DNA of 64,000 nt from Harmothoe impar (taxonomy: Eukaryota > Annelida > Polychaeta > Phyllodocida > Polynoidae). The stretch is from assembly GCA_947462335.1 (NCBI GenBank), contig OX381706.1, positions 12,500,784 through 12,564,783 on the forward strand, given 5' to 3'. Positions 37,465 to 47,415 of this stretch are shown in pieces. A program made the translations under genes and the position numbers. Position 1 is the stretch's first letter, and every line of letters starts with the position of its first letter. The notes under the pieces are model-generated. The model made no database searches. It saw nothing but the letters and a program-made list of their open reading frames with translations, and was not told the DNA's origin.

Positions 37465-38740
37465 CATGATATTTGAGAAAATCCTTTTGCTGGGACTAGT
37501 GTAGTACATTGTTAACCTGGGGGGGGGGGGGGGCACGGGGTCCCTTAGATAAAAGTTCATAGAGTCTATCCTAGACCAGACATCAAAATGCTTTTATTTT
37601 TTGTGAGATACTTAGGTACCAAATTAAAATCTATCCTTCGCACACAGTATAGTAAACATGTTTATCTACTTTCTCATGTCCATCCCATATAAAATGCTTT
37701 AACAATTAGGCCATACCCACCCCCCCCCCCCCCCCACACAGCCAATTTTTGAAAATTGTGGATTTCGTCAGATTTCAGTGACAGTTCCAAGAATGACAAA
37801 TTATATAATTTAGGCTCCGAATTCTTAGTTGGGACTAAAGCAGCTTATTCACAAGGAAGGGGGGGGGGCAAAAGGTTACTAATATGCACCTAGCTCTGGA
37901 ACTAAACATGATAGAGAGATAAATTGAACATTTCTGAACTCCTCTCGCCAAGACGCTTTTTTGGAGCCATATTTTAGTTTCGATTTTCATAATATTCTTC
38001 ATTCTGCTCTTTTCAGTTTTGAAGTACCTAGACATGATATTTGAGAATTTCCTTTTGCTGGGACTACCACAGATGTCCAAAGAATGAGAATTTCTGGGAG
38101 ATATTGCATAATATGCAGTAGTTATTTAGTAAACATGAACTGAACTCGTTTGGTGTTAACTGGGGCGCGCGCAAATTTTTTCGCCCCCCCCCCCCCCATG
38201 GGCCCTTTGGAAATGTTCAATTTTGAGGTTCTTAGACATGATATTTGAGAAAATCATTTTGCTGGGACTAGTGTAGTACATTGTTAAACCGGGGGGGGGG
38301 GGGCCGGGGTCCCTTAGATAAAAGTTCATAGAGTCTATCCTAGACCAGACATCAAAATGCTTTTATTTTTTGTGGGATACTTAGGAACCAAATTAAAATC
38401 TATCCTTTGCACACAGTATAGTAAACATGTTTATCTACTTTCTCATGTCTCTCCCATATAAAATGCTTTAACATTTAGGCCATACCCCCCCCCCCCCCCC
38501 TCACACAGCCAATTTTGAAAATTGTGGATTTCGTCAGATTTCAGTGACAGTTCCAAGAATGACAAATTATATAAATTAGGCTCCGAATTCTTAGTTGGGA
38601 CTAAAGCAGCTTATTCACAAGGAAGGGGGGGGGGGGCAAAAGGTTACTAATATGCACCTAGCTCTGGAACTAAACATGATAGAGAGATAAATTGAACATT
38701 TCTGAACTCCTCTCGCCAAGACGCTTTTTTTGGCGCTATG

Positions 38741-40442
38741 CAAAAGAGTCTAAGTCGAAGCGTTCTACTCGCCAAAATTCTCAAACAAAGTCAAATTTCG
38801 CAAAAAGTAGGGGGGGTGGAGGACTGACACACTAGGGCCTAATAAAGATGACATTTCTGCACCTAACGAGCCTAATAAGGTGAATATTGGTTGAGATTTA
38901 CCTTCGATATGAGCCCTTTTCAAGAAATTTGATTCAAGTTGAGAAATGACAGTCCGGTCTGCGTCGGTTTCAAGTCACCCCCAACCACACAAGGCTAAAG
39001 GGATATTGGGCTGGGGGGTATCACGAAACTGCTTGGCGCCGATCAGCTGATCGTTGACCCACATTGGTTTAGTCACTTCTACATGTTGGATATCTTAATG
39101 AATCGTATCATTAGAAAGGCCTAATACAGGAGAGTTCAGAAAAAATATTTTGGGGCTCCCCCCCCCTTGCACAATTTTTAAGAGCAGTTTTTATGTTTGC
39201 ATCGAGCCACTGTCACTCGGCGCCCATAGACTCCCTATGTTAAAGCACTACCGGGTAGCGTCTCACCGAGTGAAAACTTCGCCATAAAAGAACATTTTTC
39301 TCAATAACTATTGAATATTCTGCAATGGCACCTCGAAATCCAGTATCTATAGACATCTGTGCTAGTCCCCCCAAAAGGATTTGCTCAAATAATGTGTCTA
39401 AGTATTTCAAAATTGAACCTTTCCAAAGGGCCCGCGGGGGGGGGGGGGGGCTGAAATTTTTTGCGCTGTCATTTTCCACCTTCTATCATTTGATCATTGG
39501 CTCTGTTTTCTGGTCTTGGTAAGTTTAGGGCCCGGTCTTTGTCATTTTGCGAAATAACCCGGCTACTGAGCTGTCCGCAATTTCACCCCCCATAAAAGAG
39601 AAGCCTAATCTATCAATGACAACAAAAATTGCGGACTTACCTTGCATATTTGAGCTGTAATCGATGAAATTAACCAATTTGGTACCGAATCATCGTCCCT
39701 CGGCGTTCCCGTGTCCGCCATGTTGGATTTTGATACCGGAGATTGCCGAAGCGCTCGATAAACAAATTATTTTTTGATCAAGGCGGTAATACTGTCCAAA
39801 ATGTCCGCAACTGCCTAGATATTACCTGTAGGAGTAATAATATTACCTTGAAAGTCCGCAATATGCTCTATTTCGGAAGATAAAGATGTTCGTGCCGACC
39901 CCCGAGTAAACCGGATGTCATTTTTTATGTCGTAAAACGGGAAACCTTTTCTCAAGAACCCGACGAGTCAAGTTTAGGTGACTTAACTTTGCCGAAAATC
40001 AATCAATCCTCCTTAATTTGACCATGTAAGTAGTAAATTATTGCGGATTAACAAAGAATAATATGTTTTCTTCAAGTTGTCACCTTTTTAGGCATTAGAA
40101 ACAATTATAAGTCGTGGAAAATGGACTTCAAGCGAGACGAGTCAGTGAACTCGCTGACTCGCCTGTAAAAAAGTCAACTTCGAGGACGAAAAGAATAGGA
40201 ATCTGTTAAATAAGTATACATTTCCATGCAATGTCTGATAAGTGTACATATAAATACATTAAAATCTAGAAACATGCCAGGGATAAAGAACTCCTGAACA
40301 CATATGGAATGATATATTTAAAAACAGTACCCTGATTCAATTTTTCACGGTTTAAAGTTGAACTGTATAATACAACCGGAGATGTAATGAAACATGAACA
40401 CTTTTACATTCATATATCTGTACCACATGGCCATATACATGT
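38741..40442. other. Element 1 interior without a supported gene
   Basis: Contains an inverted, diverged piece of the higher-order repeat at about 39,338-39,460 (reverse complement of the block GGGCCCTTTGGAAATGTTCA through the GGGACTA motif). It also has several TCCGCAA / TTGCGGA words between 39,570 and 40,050. Long poly-G runs are present. No protein-like ORF. Confidence 0.5.
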
Positions 40443-43400
40443 TTAAGTCTTGGGTTTACTTTTGAGCCGGAGAGATCGTTTCAGCTTGGGTTTGTTAGGA
40501 CTACCAGGATCATCCCCCTGCTCGCTACCGTTAGACTGCTCCTCCTGCAGGTCCACTCGGTCTTGTAGTATCACGCACTCCTCTCCCCCGAGCACAGAGA
40601 AATTAGGCAGGCCATCAGTTGCTGGCGGGTGCTGAAGAATAGCTGAATAACATGAGAAACATAGCATGTTCCATGAACTATTTAAATGTTATATTTTCTA
40701 CCGTGACATATATTTATGCATTACAAAATGAAGTAGCAATAAATTATCTTGTTTCACAGCATTTCTCCTACAGATGGAATGTGTTACATTTTTCTGTTCT
40801 TTAGCACTGTCTAATTTTATATGTAATGGGACAACATATCTTTTAAATTACCTGGACACCCTGAACTCCTGCAAGCACAGAAATAGTGGTATTTCTATTT
40901 TAAAAAATGTGGCGGAAGCGCGGTGGGACAGGACATTTGTTACATGGTATCTATATGATTTGAAAAATATAAGGCACATAATTGATTTTCTTGTACATTG
41001 ATTTTATTTTACCATATAAAAGAACAAATTAGCTGAACACAATTCATATCCCATATGTTATTCAGAGATATAAAAATTGAGTTACCTGGGTTGGAGGCCA
41101 GAAGGGGAATTATGTTCCGCTCGATTATACGTTGTTGAGACAAAGACAAGGTCTCCATGTTTTTGACCAATGTGGATATGACGCTGTCTGCTTTCTGCAC
41201 CACTGCTTGCAGTTTCTGATGGTTACGTCCTAAAACGCTAACTAACTTAGTCATGCCCGTCAAATTCTCGGCAACTTGGACTATCCCTGTAGACAATGTA
41301 GACTGGGCTTCTGCTACTGATCGCGTGTTGGTAGTCAGCATGTTACTGAACGAGTCCACATTTTTCATTACAGCCAAGTTCTTTTTCAGTATGTGGTCTA
41401 CAACTTTTTCATCCACCAATGCGATCCCAGACATAGATTCCTCATGTTTTTCTGTGCAAGTTTTAATGCATTGTTCCAGTTTGAGTTCATATGATTCATA
41501 GCGGTCTCCCATACGTTTTGTGGCTGTAGCGATGGCCATTTCCACCTCGGCCTGCTTCACCAGTGCCTTTTTGCTGGAGTTAGCCATCACATGCATGTTT
41601 TCCTGTATTGTACTGGCTATGTGGTTAGCAAATTCTGTTATTTTGGCTGTCAGGGTATCGAAGGCAGACAAGTCCGGAACAGGTTCCCTTCTTCTTTTCT
41701 TGAAAACAGGGGATTGGAATATGTCCTCATCCGGGGGTGAAAGCGGGGGAATGTGTAATTTCTGTCTTCTCACGGGGGGGGGGGGGTTAGGAAGGGGGGA
41801 GCATTCCCGTATAGGGGATATTTTGGTGGGTGTGCTAGTGGTGAATATATGAGTTTCCTCCTCTTCCTCTGTTTTGTGTGGTATTTTCTTCACAGGGGTG
41901 TGAGTTTTACTTTGTTCTGCTTTGCTTTCCTTCAGCATTTCCTCCAACTGCTGCTTAGTATACCTTGTCGGTCCGGGTGGCTGAATACGGGTCGCAGCTT
42001 CCTTTACTTCAGTTCTTTTCTGCAGGAGCATTTCCTGTACCTCCTCCTCTGTGTAACTTTTAACTGTTGGTTTCTTTACGGGGGTGGGAGGTTTATCTTG
42101 TTCTTTTTTTTTGGCTTTTCAGTAATTCCTGTACCTCCTGTTCCGTATAAGTGCTAGAACGAGGTTTTTCTCTTCCGGTTTGTTATCCTTAAGGAATTCA
42201 TGCACCTCCTGTTCTGTGTATATGGTCGGCCGTGGTGGCGGCATGTGGGAGGTATCCTTTTTGGGCTGACTTCTCTGTTGCAGCAGTAGTTCTTCTACCT
42301 CCTCTGCTGAGTACATTGTACGGCCCGTTTTGACTACAGGGGTGGGAGGAGGGGTTTCTTGTTCTATGCTGTCTTTCAGGAAATCCTGTACTTCTTCCTC
42401 TGTGTACAGAGAAATGGTGGCAGGAGCAGCTTTCTTCCTCTTTTGTATCAACTGTTGTACCTCATGTTCGCTGTACAACTTGTTTTTTTTGCTGGAGTTG
42501 GATAAACTCTGAGTACTGGGTAGAACAAGGGGTTTATGTTTAGTTGAAAACAATGACACCTTTTTTGAGTGGAGGGTGGGGTACTTTTATCTTGTCCACG
42601 GCCAACATGGCAGCAGATACGGCAGCGGCAGTGGGGCGTTGTGCTGGATGTACCACGTTGCGAGCAGCTTTCAGTTTTTTATGTTGTGAGGAGACACGCC
42701 TCAGAAGTTGAGCCCTAGTAAAACCTTCAAAAGGGACCGGGGCGCTGGACTCCTCGTCTGAGTCAGTGGGTGGTGCATCCTGCACCTCTTCTTCCTCTTC
42801 TTCCTCCCGAACTATCTCACCCTCCTCCGTTTCTACGTAAGTGCCATCTTGCTCGTAGTCCCGCATGTCCTCGGGCCTTTCCTCTGTCACAGGTACTACA
42901 AAAAAAACAAAAAAAACAACACTGTATACCATACACATGTGAAATGTATACACTGCCCACACATGTGTGGGGGAAATGTGGCCTACTTCATATATATGGG
43001 ACATCCCAAAGAAAGAAGATATCTTAGGAGAAACCTTTATCTGTGCAACATGTTATACTGTCCCTATGTAAAATTTTTTTTGCAACAAAATGGACGCTGC
43101 TTACCTCCATCTATGCTGATCAGCAGCTCTCTTTCCTGTACAGCCGCCATGCTGGCACTGGGCATGGCGATGTTGGCGTAATCCTCCTTTTCCGGCCGGT
43201 CTGGGTCGTAGCAAGACCATTTCCTATCAGGCTGGCCCCCACCCTTCACATCGGGTGGCTGCATTCCGTCTATACCTGTTGTATGGAAGCAAGTATTACA
43301 CAGGTGTGGAAATGATTTTAAAAAAAAGAAGCAAGATATCACTACTGTTCCACATGTGGGGTATTATAATGTATACTATTTATTATCTCCTGTTTCAGTA

Positions 43401-45926
43401 TGGCTCATATTACGTTCACAAATCATTACTTTTTTTATATTCCTTTATCAATATGTCAGAGGAAGGACAGGGATAATTTTACTTACCGAGCACTATGTCG
43501 ACTCCGGAGTAGTCACACGCCGCCTGCTCCAGGGGCTCGATTCATAAGTTTCTACGACACAGAGAGCTATTTTACTGCTACGACCATTGCTAATCGTCCA
43601 GGTATCATTTTATGCCATACCTACGACATCTGTTTATCAGTTGTAAAGGTGGAGAAAAATAACCACACATACGACCAGCTTATCTCATACGACTAGCTTA
43701 TCTCAAGAAAATCGTAGAATGCTGTCGTACAAAAAAAGGGTGCATTTCAAAAGAAAATTGTAGCAAATTTCCAATCAACCTGATCGTACAGAATACCTGT
43801 AAAAGGTGGTTTTAAGGGCAAAAATGCCCATTGCACAACAGATGGCTGAGACAGACTCTGAAGTCATCTCAGCCATTCAAAAAATCTTTAATAATGGTTT
43901 ATTTTGTACCAAACCAAGCTGTAATAAGTCATAATGATATTTAGACTGCCCTGTAAGAATGAGTGCCTCATAAATTCACTATATCATACATTTTTTGAAA
44001 ATCATATTTCAACTATTTCCTACTGAATCGTAGTGTGGGTAATATTCTAATGTACTCTGTAATACAAAATTATATTTTAGCATAATTACTTTTACAACAA
44101 CTTTCTAAAAGCTAGTCATATGATTGAGTAAAGGAAATATGTCCTATGATTACCATTGTGAAATGCACTACATTTTACTGTACTACTGCCTTGTACGACT
44201 CCTTGACTACAACCAGTAGAAAAAAAGTATTTGCTCTCTTTTCCCTACAGACATGTTTTTTTGTGGTCGTAGCATTATTGAGCTATCAAATATTGTTATG
44301 AATCGAGCCCCAGGTCATCAAGAAAATCTTTTGCATCCCTGCGACCCGAACCGGTGGGGTACTTTGCATCAATTTTCTGCCTCTGTTACAAAAGGGGAAA
44401 GCACATGAATTTAAAATATGGATCACAAAGTAAAATCCTGTTCTGTTCTATATTACAGTGTGTACCAAATACTTTCTTTGTTCAGGAAACAGGAAGCAGA
44501 ATATAATTTTTCCATCTTCTTGGTAAGTTATTGGGTAGAATTTATATTGCTTTATTTTTTGATATATGGTCTATACAATATATGAATCACGATGTTCATT
44601 TGGTGTTACAGCATAATAAAAACAAAATAAATTTCTGAAAAAAGCGGAGGAATATACTTACTTTCCGTTTTGCCTGCTGGCAGTAGTAGCCCAGTTTGTC
44701 CTCCACCTGCAGTACTGTCCTCGCCCTCAGTCCCACCGAGGAGACATAATCTGGCAAAAAAATGTATATGCTATACTTCATGATATACAGCAGGAGAGAG
44801 TTTTTTCATAACGTAACAACAGGGAGTAATACAGTGTTGCATACTGTGTTATGTATGGCAGAGTGGCATGTTTTGTTTCATCTGTACATGTTAATTTGCA
44901 ACAGAATACACTGTGTTTGGCAGAAACATTTATAGGATATAAATATAATTAAAAATGATTCTTACCTGTCAGCTCTTTCCAGGCTAGCTCTTTCATGGTT
45001 GCCCCACTGGTGGCGTCTTTAAACTTGCCCCGCAGCACCGGCTTCAGATGGTTGGCACCAAGAATTAGTGCCTCGAGCTCGTCAGCCAGCCAATGGGCGC
45101 CCTTTACTGTACAGGGATTTCGGGTGGAGTCCCTAGACATACTAAGGCTGAGTTCACTGGCATAACCCGGTAAGATCTGTCCCACATATTGTTTTTTTGG
45201 TTAGTTTTGATTTGGCCCTGGCTGATGGCTTCTTAGCACTTTTTGCGGTGGAACTGGATGCATCAGGTGTATACGTAGGATCGCGCTTCCTGTCGTCCTT
45301 GGGTATCTGTTTCTGCTTTTTATGTGGGGGGGGGGGAACCGGTGTTGGTATGGTGCTCACTGGACGGGGCTTTTCCCTTCTGGCGCACTTCTGATCTCCT
45401 CATTTCGGCCAACATTTTTTCCATGTACCCAATCATCTGGGACCCCCCCATGCCTGGAAAACTGCTTGGGAACAACTGCTCCAACCCCTCGTGCCCTTCC
45501 TCCACCTCATCTTCCGATTCTTCTGATGCATCTGGTCGGGGTTTCTGAAAAATTGAATGTGATCCCATGATGAAATAAGGAAAAAAGGCAACGTCAGGGA
45601 GCTGGATATGCTGCCATGACACCCCCCCCCAGTATAGCTAAGGTACTTCTTTTGCCCATACAACAATATTGAAATAAACAACACATAGCGTGTACACCTT
45701 CTGAACAAAAATTCATGATAGCATTTGCATTGAAATAAAGCGAAACAGTACATGAACACTGACACATTGGTCACCGCGGGAGCAGGGACCGGTGAAAAGA
45801 AGAGAAAATCGAATGAAAATAGCATCATACATGACAGAACGGATCGACATAGAATAGTATGTGTAACATTGTACCATAATGCATCATATGACATGCTGTC
45901 CTTACCTTTTTAGTGGCTTTTGGCAT
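40443..45926 (-). pseudogene. Disrupted Myb/SANT-like plus coiled-coil partner gene of element 1
   Basis: Exons on the minus strand: 45,906-45,926 (MPKATKK), 44,966-45,544, 44,662-44,750, a 115-nt exon split by a MITE (44,314-44,382 plus 43,487-43,532), 43,105-43,275, 41,096-42,883 (acceptor could be 42,895) and 40,443-40,642. The Myb/SANT-like domain begins HWLADELEALILGANHLKPV and runs through DYVSSVGLR and LEQAACDY. Next come a Gly-rich CYDPDR segment, an acidic stretch, seven YTEEEVQ-type repeats of roughly 25-32 residues and a coiled coil. Breaks are frameshifts in homopolymers at 45,326-45,336, 45,192-45,198, 42,561-42,566, 42,165-42,169 and 42,104-42,112 (the last two compensate), plus the MITE. 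In Harbinger transposons the Myb-like protein brings transposase to the nucleus and ends. A cassette equal to exon 8 of element 2 is absent. Confidence 0.88.
43533..44310. mobile_element. 778-bp Harbinger-type MITE inside a partner-gene exon
   Basis: Terminal inverted repeats GGGCTCGATTCATAA lie at both ends, with CAG duplicated outside (43,530-43,532 and 44,311-44,313). Removing the insert and one CAG leaves an exon of exactly 115 nt with an open frame reading across DDLEQAACDY, the same length as the homologous exon in element 2 (49,195-49,309). Subterminal GCTACGACCA words are inverted. There is no transposase inside, so it was mobilised in trans. Confidence 0.93.
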
Positions 45927-45976
45927 CGTTTTCCTATACTTGTTGTGGTTTGGTAAAGTTTGGTAGCAGTCGGCAG

Positions 45977-46022
45977 ATTGCAAATGGCGGATTCCGGAAG
46001 TGACGTCAGACAGGGAATTCCC
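45977..46022 (-). promoter_or_regulatory. Promoter-like cluster upstream of partner gene 1
   Basis: Contains, relative to the minus strand, an NF-kB-type GGGAATTCCC (46,013-46,022), CRE plus ETS (TGACGTCACTTCCGG, 45,994-46,008) and CCGCCATTTGCAAT (45,977-45,990). It lies 50-100 bp upstream of the start codon. The TGACGTCA and CCGCCATTTGCAAT blocks recur in the same order in element 2. Confidence 0.65.
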
Positions 46023-46059
46023 TAGGGGTATCCCCGTTTTCCTCAGTCGCTTCTTGCTT

Positions 46060-46265
46060 TCAATGTCGCATAGTCCCGTATGGGTACGAATACGGGCAGA
46101 CCAATACAGTATCCCGCACTGGTAACCCGTAAGCAGCGAAAAAAAATTCAATTCCGTGTACACATACGGTCGTCATACGGAGGGGGAAAAAATTAAGTTT
46201 TTCGCCTTCCCAATGCGGGTCCCGTATACGGTCCGCATTTTGTGTCCGTATTCGTTCCGTATTGG
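46060..46265. promoter_or_regulatory. Subterminal CCGTAT/ATACGG array, right end of element 1
   Basis: CCCGTATGGG, AATACGGGC, CATACGGTCGTCATACGG, CCCGTATACGG and TCCGTATTCGTTCCGTAT occur within 200 bp, in both orientations. This mirrors the left end of the element. Confidence 0.7.
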
Positions 46266-46287
46266 ACCAATGGGGAAAAACACCCTC
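46266..46287 (-). repeat. Element 1 right TIR, followed by CAG TSD
   Basis: Ends ACCAATGGGGAAAAACA then CCCTC; the inverted match to the left TIR is 21 of 22. CAG follows at 46,288-46,290. Confidence 0.95.
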
Positions 46288-46290
46288 CAG

Positions 46291-47009
46291 GCAACTAGAT
46301 GCTCTGAACTGAGGGAAGGATGCATCCATGGTAGAAAAGTGTTTCATATTATACACAGCATCAGATCTGATTCCTGTTAGGGAAACTAATGTGGGATAAA
46401 TAGTTTCGGAAATGAAGGTGTTAAGGCACTAATAAGATTGATATTTCCTTTGCAATTAATTCTGAAGAGATAGAAGGACCTGTAACCATAAGGCTTGTGT
46501 GGGCAGGTTATGAGACTTGAGTGCACCAATGCCATCAAACAGGGCAATCTGTTGCCAGGTAATATCAAGCATGGATTGAATTAGCCAGCCACAGAGAGAT
46601 TATTATGGCCATGTCTGGATAGCTTAGAGATCCAATGGCTACAACTCATCAAGCAACCGGATGCTCTGACATAGTAGCCTGCTCACTCAACAACTGAAAT
46701 ATGTATCTCCACTGTGTGTCAAGAAGTGATGGATGCTTCAATGGTAGGGAAGTATGTCATTTTCTTCTCGGGAACAGATATGATTCCTTTTTAATAAACT
46801 TATGAAGTGCTCAGGATGATACATCATGTTGCATTATTCAGGTAAGGAGTCTGGTTCCTACAGCATGCCTATTTACCCTCCATCTTAAATATCTAGTCTG
46901 CCATACTGTTACACTTATATAACCTTGTAACTAAGCCAAAGAATAAAGATGTGTTTCAGGGAACATAATCCTAAAGTTCAGGTTGCCCCATCAACTTACA
47001 GGTCACCAG
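46291..47009 (+). repeat. Repeat remnant between the two Harbinger elements
   Basis: 46,291-46,380 continues the repeat split by element 1 (GCAACTAGATGCTCTGA...GGATGCATCCATGGTAG). 46,390-46,800 is a second, uninterrupted copy (AACTCATCAAGCAACCGGATGCTCTGA...GGATGCTTCAATGGTAGGG). The two copies are therefore tandem, and the second shows what the site looked like without element 1. No gene. Confidence 0.75.
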
Positions 47010-47027
47010 GAAGGCGTTTCACCGTAT
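47010..47027 (+). repeat. Element 2 left TIR
   Basis: GAAGGCGTTTCACCGTAT, preceded by CAG at 47,007-47,009. Confidence 0.92.
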
Positions 47028-47230
47028 GTTGATATAAAATATAAGATACGGCCGAAAGATGTGGTCAAGATGCGGACAAAATATCACCAAAGCAAATTTT
47101 CCGTTTCTTTTCACCCTCCGCATACCCTCCGTATCTTTTTTTATCAAATTCCAACATACACCCCTGCTATGCCGTATGTAGCAGTCAACATGCGGCCCTC
47201 CGTATGTTCACCTCCGTATGTTCTTCTTCT
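47020..47230. promoter_or_regulatory. Subterminal CCGTATG array, left end of element 2
   Basis: ACCGTATG, GATACGGCCG, GATGCGGAC, CCTCCGTATC, GCCGTATG, CCTCCGTATG (twice) and CCGCCGC occur within about 210 bp. These resemble the subterminal motifs of element 1. Confidence 0.7.
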
Positions 47231-47300
47231 GACCCGCCGCATTTGAATTTGGCGCCATCGACCAGGCTACATCCGGGGGAATACCCGGGGATTCCGTATC

Positions 47301-47343
47301 TGACGTCATACACACGTGACTTGTGGGCGCCGCCATTTGCAAT
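47301..47343 (+). promoter_or_regulatory. Promoter-like block upstream of partner gene 2
   Basis: TGACGTCA (CRE) at 47,301, CACGTGAC near 47,313 and CCGCCATTTGCAAT at 47,330-47,343, about 75 bp before the start codon. The CRE and CCGCCATTTGCAAT blocks are shared with element 1. No TATA box was seen. Confidence 0.65.
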
Positions 47344-47415
47344 TTCTCAATAGTAAACACCGAGTCGGGCAAGCGTGCGGAAAGCGATTGTAAGCCACAA
47401 CAACCACCAAACAAC

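Larger units (their letters stand above)
32398..38740 (+). repeat. Higher-order tandem duplications related to the 210-bp satellite
   Basis: A 1,182-bp unit is repeated almost identically (starts near 32,398, 33,582 and 34,764; the third diverges after about 270 bp). A roughly 411-bp unit starts near 36,003 and 36,414, with a related start near 35,027. A roughly 780-bp unit repeats at about 37,490 and 38,270. Shared words are GGTCACATTGGGCGCTCAG, CTGAAGTCA, TCAAGGTCTATA and AACATGATAGAGAGATAAAT. The first three have counterparts in the 210-bp satellite, so the field looks like divergent, repeatedly amplified derivatives of one ancestor. Long poly-G and poly-C runs punctuate it. No intact gene was seen. 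Confidence 0.85.
27764..46287 (+). mobile_element. Harbinger element 1 (PIF/Harbinger DNA transposon, 18.5 kb)
   Basis: The 22-bp terminal inverted repeats at 27,764-27,785 and 46,266-46,287 differ at one base and share TGTTTTTCCCCATTGGT. A direct CAG lies immediately outside both ends (27,761-27,763 and 46,288-46,290), matching the 3-bp CWG duplications known for some animal Harbingers. Inside are a transposase gene on the left (+), a Myb-like partner gene on the right (-) and about 10 kb of tandem-repeat sequence between their 3' ends. An uninterrupted paralogous target lies at about 46,640-46,670. Six homopolymer frameshifts and a nested MITE suggest the copy is not autonomous as assembled. 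Confidence 0.93.
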
